A stretch of DNA of 64,000 nt from positions 140,378 to 204,377 of the forward strand of contig JAMLIO010000006.1 of NCBI GenBank assembly GCA_023954155.1. The letters are read 5' to 3'. The stretch is from Pseudobdellovibrionaceae bacterium. GTDB lineage: Bacteria > Bdellovibrionota > Bdellovibrionia > Bdellovibrionales > UBA1609. The notes beneath the pieces were generated by a model. That model ran no database searches. It saw nothing but the letters and a program-made list of their open reading frames with translations, and had not been told where the DNA came from. Shown here piece after piece: positions 56,013 through 64,000 of the stretch (position 1 is the stretch's first letter; each line of letters starts with the position of its first letter). A program made the translations under genes and the position numbers.

Positions 56013-56105
56013 AATAAATATGGACTTTAGAAGTCGCAGTTTCTGACAGCTGAGCACATAAGCACGATTTCAAAGATAGGAATAAATATGGACTTTTAAA
56101 AGTCC
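56013..56105. repeat. Paired AATAAATATGGACTT repeats with small palindromes
   Basis: Two copies start at 56013 and 56081, 68 bases apart, each beginning AATAAATATGGACTTT. The first continues GACTT-TAG-AAGTC; the second is the perfect 16-base palindrome GGACTTTTAAAAGTCC at 56090-56105, which runs over the stop of the LysM gene. They lie before the barrel gene, so they could be operators or RNA hairpins. Confidence 0.6.
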
Positions 56106-57199
56106 GTAGGAACTTCCTCTACAGCACTTGCAGGCTTTTTATCTGGTAAGCTTTCCACTAAACCTTCAGCATGCTCACCCATGCCAGAAACTTCTTCCTT
56201 TACAGATATAGGACTAGTTGTTTCTGAAGTTGACACTTCAGGGGTTTGTGGACGTAATGTCTCTAATTGAGGAGTCACAACTTCACTGGGAACTTTAGGC
56301 GGTGTATTGATCGCTTCTGTGGGTTCGCGCTGGATCACTTCTTCAGAAGGAGTCAGGTCAGAATAATATAAGGTGAATCCTGCATAAATCTTTTTGGGAT
56401 TTCTAATCAACTGAGGGTTGTTCTTCCAAATGTCTTTCCAACGGTCAGGTGTGCCATACAGTTTTTGTGATATGGACTTCAGAGTATCATTTTTGCGAAT
56501 TTTATAAGGGGTTCCTTCTTTTTTAATGTGAACCTTCTTCACATTATGGATCGCCAGTTTTGTCCCCACGTGCATCTTTTCTGGGCTTTTCATTTTGCTT
56601 TGGTTTGCACGATAAATTTCACGCCAACGTAAATAGTTTCCATGCTTCTCAAAGGCAATCTTCATCAACGTATCACCTAATTTAACGATATAATTGATGG
56701 TTTTTCCACCTAAAGACGCTAACCCTTTCGCATCTTCACGAGAAGACCATGATTCTTCTCCTGCAGCGGAGCGATCATTAAAACCAAGAGGTCCCTTAGA
56801 TCTGGCACGCATAGATTTCCCTAAAGGACCAGACGTTTCAGCAATCTCTAGAGGGTCTTCACCCAATTGATCATATTCCCTATCAGAGTACTCTTCTGTA
56901 CCACCACGGGTATAGTGGTCCTGTCTGTAAACTCGCTTTGCTGATCCTATGATTTGAGAATTGATGGCTTGCACACCATACTCACCAAGCGGATCAGGAG
57001 AATTGATTAAAATTCCATCTTCAGAAATGCGTTCAATATCGCGCGCCACTTCCACAGGTAAAGGCGGAGCTTGATGCGCAGGCAGAGCTCTTTGATAAAA
57101 AGCCTCATCACGTTGCACCCAACCACCAATAGTGGAGCACCCTAACGCAAACACAGCAATCAAAAAAATAGTAACAATAGGCCTTTTACCCAATCTCAT
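56096..57199 (-). CDS. Double-LysM lipoprotein
   Basis: About 367 residues with start at the ATG at 57199; the TTG at 57223 adds eight residues and has no better signal. The signal peptide ends FALGC. After an acidic linker, two LysM domains are seen: IVKLGDTLMKIAFEKHGNYLRWREIYRANQ and YKIRKNDTLKSISQKLYGTPDRWKDIWKNN (about 165-290). The tail is Pro/Glu/Thr-rich and probably extended. LysM domains bind the glycan of peptidoglycan, so this lipoprotein likely fixes a complex to the cell wall. Confidence 0.86.
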   Translation of the reverse strand: MRLGKRPIVTIFLIAVFALGCSTIGGWVQRDEAFYQRALPAHQAPPLPVEVARDIERISEDGILINSPDPLGEYGVQAINSQIIGSAKRVYRQDHYTRGGTEEYSDREYDQLGEDPLEIAETSGPLGKSMRARSKGPLGFNDRSAAGEESWSSREDAKGLASLGGKTINYIVKLGDTLMKIAFEKHGNYLRWREIYRANQSKMKSPEKMHVGTKLAIHNVKKVHIKKEGTPYKIRKNDTLKSISQKLYGTPDRWKDIWKNNPQLIRNPKKIYAGFTLYYSDLTPSEEVIQREPTEAINTPPKVPSEVVTPQLETLRPQTPEVSTSETTSPISVKEEVSGMGEHAEGLVESLPDKKPASAVEEVPTDF

Positions 57200-57287
57200 A
57201 ATAAACAATTCGGTAAAACACAAGGATTCATAAATGCGTCTTTAGGAATCTGGACTTACTAGACCGAAGAATTTTTTATCCATAAAT

Positions 57288-57321
57288 AAAAAACCAAGCC
57301 TTACTTGTGACTTGGTTTTTT
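57288..57321 (-). terminator. Intrinsic terminator after the module B coiled-coil gene
   Basis: Minus-strand hairpin with perfect 11-base arms (AAAAAACCAAG and CTTGGTTTTTT) around a 12-base loop. The 3' arm ends in a T-run on each strand, so it can stop transcription both ways. It lies 53-86 bases past the stop of the 1116-residue coiled-coil gene. Confidence 0.9.
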
Positions 57322-57373
57322 ATTCAGATTCTACTCGACTTTTTCTAGACTATCGTCTTTGAATTGTCGACTT

Positions 57374-60300
57374 TTATTTTTTAGGCGGCAGAGGTGGAGT
57401 CGGCACAAACTCACTAGACTTAAGCATGTTTTTAAGATTAGCAACACGTGATTCCACTTCTACAGACAATTTATCCAGCGCTTCTTGGACTTCATCCCTT
57501 TGTAAAATCAATTGCTCATATTGCGCTTCGGCTTGTGGCTTATTAGGATCAAAAGCCATCATTTTACCAAGAGCAATCTTCATATTTGAAATTTCTTTTT
57601 CTGTAATTTTCAAATATGTCTTAAGCGGATTGATTTCTAAAGAGGTCTTCATCTCTTTGGCTAAAGTTAAAACATGACCTTGCAGATTTTGCTTTTGAAT
57701 GTCTACCCATCTTGAGTAGTAGTTCAACTTTTCTTCGCGTCTGGATAAAGTATCTAACTTTTCAGCCTCTGTGCGACCGACAGATGCCAATGTATCTTCA
57801 AGAGACTGCATCTGACTTTGATGATTTTCCTGCATGGCTGTCATTTCATTTTTCAAGCTTTCGATTTCAGCATGCGCTTCATCTATTTTTGCACTGTATT
57901 CGCCAATCTTGGTTTCATATTCTTTTACTGTCTTTTTATAGAATTCTTTGCGAGTGTTAATTTCTTTTTCAATCATTTCCACTCTTTCTTTTAAATCTTT
58001 ATTTTGAGAAGTTAAAGACTCATTCTTTAGACGCAGTTCTTTTTCTTGATCCAAAAATTCAATCTCTTTCATTTGCATAGATTCTAAGGCCACCTTGGAA
58101 GCCTCAAGTTCTTTTTGCAACTCTTCACTGGTCTCTTTTTCTTGACTTAAATTTTCCTCTAACACGGCTTTGTGCTCCTCTAATTCTTTATTGTAATTTT
58201 CGAGTTCATTAAAACTGAGCTGTAGTGCACGATGTCTGTCTTGTTCTAAGCTATAGCTTTCCCCTATCGAAATCAGACTGCTTTCAGCTTCCGTCAACTC
58301 ATTCATCACTGTTTCTAGTTTGATTTGCAGGTCTTCATTGATACGTTTTTCTTGTATCAATTTATTTTCTATTTTTGCCATCTTAGCAATGGCCTCATTA
58401 GCTTTCAAAGACGACTCTTCTAAGCTGTCTTGTAGGCTTTGTAGTTGTTCCACATCAATGTACTTTTCAGATGCAAGTTGAGCTCTGACAGCCTCGGACT
58501 CTGCAAGCTTGGTGATCGCAGTTTGGGCTTGAGCTTGAGCACTCGCCACTCTTTCTCTTTCAAGAACCAACTCTTCAGTAAGACTTTGTAGCTGTGCTTC
58601 TGCCTGAGATCGCTCTAAAGTCATTTGAGTGTGCGACTCTTCCAAGGCGGCAAGCCTTGCCGTCGTCGCCTGCAATTCGCTGCTGACTCTGGCATTTTCA
58701 CTCTGTTCATCCTCTAAAGTATTTTGTAAATCATCAATCTTTTGAGTATAAGTCTTTATTTCATTTAAAGCTTCAGCATGGCTAGCACTTAAACTGGTCA
58801 ATTTTTCTGTTTCAAAAAATTTCTCTTCGTAGACTTGTTTAGATTTTTCAATCTCAATTTCTAATTGCTTTTCAAGGGCTTCGATACGTTCAGCATCCAC
58901 ATACTTTTCAGATGATAACCTGGAACTTATAGTCTCAGCCGTATTCATTCGGGCGACCGCAGTAAAAGCCTCTGCTTCTGCCTTTTGGCTTTTCTCTTTT
59001 TCCGTCTGAACAACGTCTTGTAATTCTTCAAGCTTTTGTTCATAAGTTTTGATCTCATTCATAGCCTCAGCATAACTTGCATTTAAGCTGGCTAATTTTT
59101 CAGATTCAAAGAATTTTTCTTCAAGTGCTTTTTTAGATTTTTCTTCTTCAGAGGCCAATTGTTCTCTGAGAATTTGCATTTGGTGGCGCAGCTCTTCTTG
59201 TTCAGCATGAGCACGTTTGCCTTCTCTAATGGCCAGCTCTAGTTCTTCTAGAATCTGTTGATTTTTCACTTCTAACGCATGCACTGAAGCAGAGAGTTTT
59301 TCGATATCTTGCTGATCAGATATGGTCTGCTCAAGTGTATCTTTGTATTTTTGCTCTAGATTTTCAATCAGTTCTTGTTGATTAGTGACCTCATTAGTCA
59401 GATTGTTCACATCAGATTTTAAAGAGAAGTTAATGCTTTGAAGCTCGTCTCTTTGAACCTGTATTTGATCAATTTTGGTTTGATACGAGCTTTCCTTTTC
59501 TGCAAACTCTGCTTGCAGTTTACGCTCTTGACTTCTGAAGTTATCAATCTCTTCTTTATAGGAGTGAATGATTTCCTGCTTTTTGGCAATCTCTGATTTG
59601 GCTTCCGATAACTCTGCACTGAGTTGTGTTACTTCAGATTCTAGAGCCTGTTCATTCAATTCTTTTTCTTGTATTTGCTCTAAAAGTTTAGTGTAGTCTT
59701 CTGTGGTCTTTTTTAACTCTATGATTTGAGTTTCTAACTGATGAATTTCTAAAACTTTAGAGTGTTTTTCTTCTGTGACAGATTTTATTTCTTTCTCAAA
59801 AGCACTGAGTCTGACCAGCAAAGCCTTTCTTTCTTCTAAGGCACTGGTGTTTTTATCGTTGGTGAACTTCAGTTCCTGTGACGTTTCATTTAAAGTTTTT
59901 ACGACCTCTGTATATTTTTTCTCAATCTCTTTATTAGACTGCACCAACGTGATGATCTTTTTTTCTTGAGCTAATAGACTCTCTTCAACCTTGGACTTTT
60001 CAACTTTAAGTACAGAGATGTTCTCACGCAAACCTAAAATTTGCTCTTTGTGGGAGGCAATGCTGGCCTGAAGCTGTTCGTTGGCACCCCTTAAATGGTC
60101 CCTTTCACCCGCAACACCTTTAATCTTATCCAACAGAGCCTTTTCTTTAGTGTCATCTTGTTGCTTCTGAATTTGTGCTTTCAGAGCATTTTTTAAATCT
60201 TCGATCTGTTTGGATAATCTAATCGCATGGTCTCTGGCCGAGCCCAATTCTTTGGTTTTATTCTTGTAGCCCTCTTTTAATCTTTTATACTCAACTTCTA

Positions 60301-60724
60301 CTTTCCGACGTCTGGAGGCTTCTTCAGAGGATTTTTTTAATAGATCTTCTCGAATATGCTCTATCTCTTGCATTCTTATTTGATAATTAGAACGAATATT
60401 TTGAATGCTGGAACTGCTTGTATGTAGCTTCTTCATCAGCATATCTACTTTGCCCTGAAGACGGTTCAGCTCATTACGCAGATGTTGGCTTTCTTCTTCT
60501 TTAAAGTTTAGAAGGTCCGTGTTTTTTTCATGAGTTTCAACAAAACCATTTAAATCTTTGAATATCTTTTCATAAATCCATTCAATATTACCCAAGCTTT
60601 GTTTAATTTTATCTATTTTATTCTCATTGGGTTGTTTATTTCTTCCAAACGAAGACAACTCGTCTTTAATATCATTTGTAAGGTCTAAAACTTCTTCCTT
60701 AATATTTTTAGTTCCTGGCATCAT
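57374..60724 (-). CDS. Giant coiled-coil protein ending in PPLPPK (module B)
   Basis: 1116 residues, soluble. Nearly all of residues 20-1000 is a Glu/Gln/Lys/Leu-rich coiled coil with repeated segments, for example KYxDAExIEALEKQLExExEKSKQVYEEKFFETEKLxSLxASxAEAxNEIKTY occurring in varied forms. The C-terminal ~110 residues (LNYYSRWVDIQKQ..., INPLKTYLKITEKEISNM..., tail PPLPPK) match those of the 835-residue coiled-coil protein at 31623-34130, so the pair are paralogues. It follows the membrane GYF gene by 19 bases and is closed by a strong terminator. Cytoskeleton-like or polarity scaffold is the likely role. Confidence 0.85.
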   Translation of the reverse strand: MMPGTKNIKEEVLDLTNDIKDELSSFGRNKQPNENKIDKIKQSLGNIEWIYEKIFKDLNGFVETHEKNTDLLNFKEEESQHLRNELNRLQGKVDMLMKKLHTSSSSIQNIRSNYQIRMQEIEHIREDLLKKSSEEASRRRKVEVEYKRLKEGYKNKTKELGSARDHAIRLSKQIEDLKNALKAQIQKQQDDTKEKALLDKIKGVAGERDHLRGANEQLQASIASHKEQILGLRENISVLKVEKSKVEESLLAQEKKIITLVQSNKEIEKKYTEVVKTLNETSQELKFTNDKNTSALEERKALLVRLSAFEKEIKSVTEEKHSKVLEIHQLETQIIELKKTTEDYTKLLEQIQEKELNEQALESEVTQLSAELSEAKSEIAKKQEIIHSYKEEIDNFRSQERKLQAEFAEKESSYQTKIDQIQVQRDELQSINFSLKSDVNNLTNEVTNQQELIENLEQKYKDTLEQTISDQQDIEKLSASVHALEVKNQQILEELELAIREGKRAHAEQEELRHQMQILREQLASEEEKSKKALEEKFFESEKLASLNASYAEAMNEIKTYEQKLEELQDVVQTEKEKSQKAEAEAFTAVARMNTAETISSRLSSEKYVDAERIEALEKQLEIEIEKSKQVYEEKFFETEKLTSLSASHAEALNEIKTYTQKIDDLQNTLEDEQSENARVSSELQATTARLAALEESHTQMTLERSQAEAQLQSLTEELVLERERVASAQAQAQTAITKLAESEAVRAQLASEKYIDVEQLQSLQDSLEESSLKANEAIAKMAKIENKLIQEKRINEDLQIKLETVMNELTEAESSLISIGESYSLEQDRHRALQLSFNELENYNKELEEHKAVLEENLSQEKETSEELQKELEASKVALESMQMKEIEFLDQEKELRLKNESLTSQNKDLKERVEMIEKEINTRKEFYKKTVKEYETKIGEYSAKIDEAHAEIESLKNEMTAMQENHQSQMQSLEDTLASVGRTEAEKLDTLSRREEKLNYYSRWVDIQKQNLQGHVLTLAKEMKTSLEINPLKTYLKITEKEISNMKIALGKMMAFDPNKPQAEAQYEQLILQRDEVQEALDKLSVEVESRVANLKNMLKSSEFVPTPPLPPKK

Positions 60725-60743
60725 CTACATCATTCCTTCAACT

Positions 60744-62168
60744 TTATAACGTCATTTTTTTTAGAGCTTCTTTTGAGGGCAAACCTTCCGTGCTTTGCGC
60801 CTCTGCGTTCATCAGATCAATCTGTGATTTTAAATATGTAATATTCAAACTGATTTTATGTGATAAGGCTGCCACATCTTTGGTCAAAGCCCCTCTGTTC
60901 TTTGGAGTTTTAACAAGTGTGTCCTGCATCATGTGAAGTTCAAAAATATTTTTAGCTAGGTCTTTGTACGACTCATATAAAGGTAAATAATAGATATGCT
61001 CTCTGACATCATCTGATTCCATCTGTGCAAAGACACCGACCACTCTATTTTGATTATCTAACCATTCGCCCGAAAATCCTTCCCAAGACACAGTCCCAGT
61101 GCTGAACTTTACAAAACCATTTAAAGTCTTTTTGTACTGTTCACCTAACACACTGGCTAGGCTGTCCAGTTCAGTCAGCTCAAGCCTAGCATCTTCTCTG
61201 ACCTTTTTATGGTAAAATTTAAGTTTGGATTGGTAATCTTCAGCGTTTTGAATACCAAGACTGTATTTTTGTTCAAAAATAGTTTTCTTTTCAATCCCAC
61301 AGCTTAGACATGCCACTTTAAAAGAATACACTCCTGCAGGAATAAATTGCCCGTTCCTTCCACGAATAGGAGGAGTAGCAAATATCTTTTCTTTCACTGT
61401 GGTTTCCATGGTCTTTTCAAAGTTTAATGTCCCCAAAAGTGATTCTGGTTCGCCCACTAGGCTGATTTGCAAAACGCTGCCTAGAGGCAAATTGGTTGCC
61501 ATCACTAAAATAGGATCAGGCTGACCGTTGCTCTTTTCAAATGCTGCGAATTGCGCATTGATAGCACTTTCTGGCTGTTTGCTGATATGAAGCAAATGAC
61601 TTTGCATGCCTTTCGTTAAACCGTTCATTACACTTTCGTTACTCGGCCAGAAAAACCAGACAAACATTGAAGTGACACACACCAAAACCGCAATGGTTGT
61701 GTATCGTACCAAATAAGATTTAGTTTCATCAGAAAGACCCAGTGCTGTGGATAACTGTTGGGTCTTTTCTGCAAGAATTTGTCGTTGCTTGGCTACTTTT
61801 TTAATCCATGACTTTGAAAATCCAATTTCATGAATATCAGGAGCTATCAGGTCCACAGCTTCAAGCTCACACTCCTGAGAAAATGTATTGTCATCTACAA
61901 AATCAATAGATTCCAAACCACAAGCTCTAAAGTTTTCTACCTCTGAAATAGGCAACCACTCTGTAAAGCCAGGTCTCCAGATATGATGCTGAATTGAAAT
62001 TTTTCTCTGCAAAAGAAGCTTATTGACTTGATCCGAAGTCAAAGGACCAAAATGCCTCTCTTCACGAAAAATAAACCAGTCATTTAACGTCTGACCTTGT
62101 TGTACCAAGCCAAATTCTTTGGCCATTTTTTCTACTGTATTTTTATGATTTTCTACACTACCCATCAT
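60744..62168 (-). CDS. GYF_2-domain membrane protein (module B)
   Basis: 474 residues. Cytoplasmic GYF_2 domain at about 30-78 (WFIFREERHFGPLTSDQVNKLLLQRKISIQHHIWRPGFTEW), a helical linker, one transmembrane helix at about 156-175, and a ~290-residue periplasmic domain with two Cys (CLSCG). The layout, GYF inside and a large domain outside, is like myxobacterial GltJ, but I see no TonB-like segment and no zinc finger. Its neighbour's PPLPPK tail is a plausible ligand for the GYF domain. It is divergent from motA. Confidence 0.82.
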   Translation of the reverse strand: MMGSVENHKNTVEKMAKEFGLVQQGQTLNDWFIFREERHFGPLTSDQVNKLLLQRKISIQHHIWRPGFTEWLPISEVENFRACGLESIDFVDDNTFSQECELEAVDLIAPDIHEIGFSKSWIKKVAKQRQILAEKTQQLSTALGLSDETKSYLVRYTTIAVLVCVTSMFVWFFWPSNESVMNGLTKGMQSHLLHISKQPESAINAQFAAFEKSNGQPDPILVMATNLPLGSVLQISLVGEPESLLGTLNFEKTMETTVKEKIFATPPIRGRNGQFIPAGVYSFKVACLSCGIEKKTIFEQKYSLGIQNAEDYQSKLKFYHKKVREDARLELTELDSLASVLGEQYKKTLNGFVKFSTGTVSWEGFSGEWLDNQNRVVGVFAQMESDDVREHIYYLPLYESYKDLAKNIFELHMMQDTLVKTPKNRGALTKDVAALSHKISLNITYLKSQIDLMNAEAQSTEGLPSKEALKKMTL

Positions 62169-62527
62169 TTAAATACTAAATGAGTTTTGATTCTAAAACC
62201 ATAGGTCTAGTTTCTAAACCCAACTAAAGTAACCTGTAAAATTCAATCCTAGACTAGTGTTTAGAGGTTTCATCACCTCATTCATTTTATCTAAAAGTCC
62301 ATACGTGAATCTATGAATATTTTGTCGATATCTATAATCTATTTATACATTAGCTGACTTAACCATACTTTATCTTGATCTAGTCTAGTACACTCCCTCA
62401 CTCAATAATATATAGAGACGCAATTTTAATAGTTCCTTTTAATCTGGACTGAGCACGACCATTCTGGACTCCATAGGGGGTTTAGTTTTGTCGATGTTTA
62501 ATCGCTATACAAATTAAGGAGTTGCAG
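62169..62527. other. Divergent promoter region between module B and motA
   Basis: 359 bases, AT-rich, no coding frame. It must hold the leftward promoter for the module B GYF and coiled-coil genes and the rightward promoter for motA. I could not assign a sigma-28 or other flagellar-type promoter with confidence. AAGGAG at 62516-62521 is the ribosome-binding site of motA. Confidence 0.5.
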
Positions 62528-63325
62528 TTGAATATCTCATCATTAGTTGGCTTAATTATGGCTATTTGTGTGTTCTTAGTGGTGGCACTGACCTCAGCCA
62601 AAAACCCCATGGTCTTTTTAGATTGGCATGCTGCTGTGATTGTGATGGGTGGAACCATTGCCGCAGCCTTACTGAGTTTCTCGGCTAAAAATATGGTGCT
62701 TTTGTTTAAAGTCTTTATTAGCCGAGTACTTACTGGATCACAAAAACAATACTCTGAAGTGATTTCTGAACTTGTAGACCTCGCTAAGAACTATCGTACT
62801 AACGAAAATTATTTAAATGAGGCGGCAGAAAAAATTAAAACTCCTTTCCTTAAAGAAGCCGTACAATTAGTCTCTGCTGGTGGATTGAGCGATAAAGAGA
62901 TCGACACCATTCTTACCAAAAGAGCTAAAACCCACTTTGTCCGTTACGAACAAGACGCTCACATGTTTACAACACTAGCGAAGTTCCCCCCTGCATTCGG
63001 TCTGTTAGGTGCCGTGGTGGGTATCGTGGCCTTGATGCAAGGTTTAGGAGGTGCAGACGCCATTAACTCTGTGGGACCTTCTATGGCTGTGGCTCTTGTG
63101 GCCACACTCTACGGGATTGCCGTAGCCAACTTTATCTTTATTCCTATTGGAGAGAACTTATCCAAGTTTAACCAACAGGATAAAATCTTAAGACAGATGG
63201 TGATTGATGGAGTAAAGATGGTGCGCGAAAAAAAGCATCCTCTATTAGTAGAAGAAAACCTCAAGAGTTATTTGCTGCCTAGTGAAAGAATCACTTTGGA
63301 AATTAAAAACTCAGCGAATTCATAA
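62528..63325 (+). CDS. motA: Stator protein MotA
   Basis: Proton- or sodium-driven stator subunit with four transmembrane helices. The first segment is followed by FLDWHAAVIVMGGTIAAALL and the conserved block KFPPAFGLLGAVVGIVALMQGLGG, then VGPSMAVALVATLYGIAVANFIFIPIGENL. I use TTG at 62528 (265 residues) because AAGGAG is six bases upstream; TTG at 62522 would touch it. The motB gene follows after seven bases. Which rotor it drives is not shown; the only FliG-like protein in the window is at 35438-37312. Confidence 0.93.
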   Translation: MNISSLVGLIMAICVFLVVALTSAKNPMVFLDWHAAVIVMGGTIAAALLSFSAKNMVLLFKVFISRVLTGSQKQYSEVISELVDLAKNYRTNENYLNEAAEKIKTPFLKEAVQLVSAGGLSDKEIDTILTKRAKTHFVRYEQDAHMFTTLAKFPPAFGLLGAVVGIVALMQGLGGADAINSVGPSMAVALVATLYGIAVANFIFIPIGENLSKFNQQDKILRQMVIDGVKMVREKKHPLLVEENLKSYLLPSERITLEIKNSANS

Positions 63326-63332
63326 GGAAAAC

Positions 63333-64000
63333 CATGTCAGCAGATCCACTCTACACCGATGACGAACTACTTGAAGACGAAGAGCATGATGAGCTTTTTG
63401 ACGACGACGACACTGGCCCCAAACATACTGACACAGAAGGCGTTTGGCTGATCAGTTACGCCGATCTGATGACTCTGCTTATGGGATTTTTTGCCCTTAT
63501 GAGTTCTTTAGGTAATTATGATCAAGATAATTTTGAAAAAGTAGCCGAGAGTGCTGCCTTATACTTTGGCGGTGAAGTCACTCGCCCTTACGAAGAGATC
63601 GGAAATGCTGTCGAACAGTTAATTACTTCTGAGGGTCTAGAGGATCAGGTCAAAATCAATGTCTCAAAAACTGAAATGCGCATCACCTTTGAAGGAACTT
63701 TATTTTTTGCTTCTGGCTCTCACCGACTCAGAGACTCGGCCAATAGTCTTATGAATAAACTCTTAACCATCCTCGAAGAAAAAGTTCCAGACAAAAAGAT
63801 TTTAATTGAGGGACACACCGACGACACCCCCATCAACCAAGGTATCATCGCTAGTAACTGGGAGCTCTCAAGCCTAAGAGCCAACGCCGTCGCCCGTCTA
63901 TTTGAAACCTACAATTTCAAACGCAATCAAATTTTAACCCTAGGTCTAGGCGACACCCGCCCTATTCTCCCTAACAGAGACGCAAACGGTAAAGTCATCC
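63333..64000 (+). CDS. motB: Stator protein MotB, C-terminally cut by window
   Basis: At least 222 residues are visible. An acidic cytoplasmic start (about 1-35) leads to a single membrane segment with the ion-binding Asp44 in WLISYADLMTLLMGFFALMSSL. An OmpA-type peptidoglycan-binding domain follows (TLFFASGSHRLRDSANSL, EGHTDDTPINQG, ELSSLRANAVARLF). It is the partner of MotA and anchors the stator to the cell wall. The end of the gene lies beyond position 64000. Confidence 0.95.

Overview
The window looks like the chromosome of a Bdellovibrio-like bacterium (Bdellovibrionota/Oligoflexia, or a related deltaproteobacterial group). Supporting signs are many Cys-anchored lipoproteins, very large secreted repeat proteins, MotA/MotB, GYF_2-domain proteins, gliding-machinery-like parts and moderate-to-low G+C. 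No species name can be fixed from sequence alone. There are no rRNA, tRNA, CRISPR, phage or insertion-sequence genes.

1-5.9 kb (minus strand): a tightly overlapping run ung > aroB > aroA > aroK-aroD-aroE fusion > aroC, then the start of a lipoprotein gene cut by the window edge. The enzyme order is that of the fungal pentafunctional AROM protein, and the last three domains are fused. 6-13.5 kb: lexA behind an array of four half-sites, then small secreted or unknown proteins, yggS, a tiny lipoprotein and a GNAT gene that share an inverted repeat, an EEP phosphatase/nuclease-fold protein and a YejM/PbgA-like membrane sulfatase-fold protein. 13.5-24.1 kb: an envelope block with lipoproteins, a YceI protein, three c-type heme (CxxCH) proteins, two outer-membrane barrels, a Tat-type DUF1501-like protein and an Ig-domain lipoprotein.

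24.2-31.6 kb: mainly housekeeping. It has a guanidine-III riboswitch ahead of a gdx/SugE exporter, then mutM, a low-molecular-weight phosphatase, purT, tsaC/sua5, an esterase, a ferredoxin-reductase hybrid and dapF. Here lie two adjacent microsatellites, (GAATTA)23 and (GTGAAATA)7, and a 212-bp palindrome with 51-bp perfect arms and a CUUCGG-type tip.

31.6-64 kb: almost wholly minus strand and the most unusual part. Two paralogous modules each pair a GYF_2 protein with a giant coiled-coil protein ending in PPLPPK, a plausible GYF ligand. Around them are a PEGA/TPR lipoprotein, a membrane protein with a FliG-C-like cytoplasmic tail, two barrel-like outer-membrane proteins, a double-LysM lipoprotein, and three giant lipoproteins (2317, 1087 and 1946 residues) carrying FnIII, FG-GAP and NHL-type repeats. 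MotA and MotB (cut by the window end) are divergent from the second module. My reading is an envelope-spanning, MotAB-energised machine, perhaps for gliding or surface attachment and partly analogous to the myxobacterial Agl/Glt system. The parts are seen in the sequence; the machine is inference.
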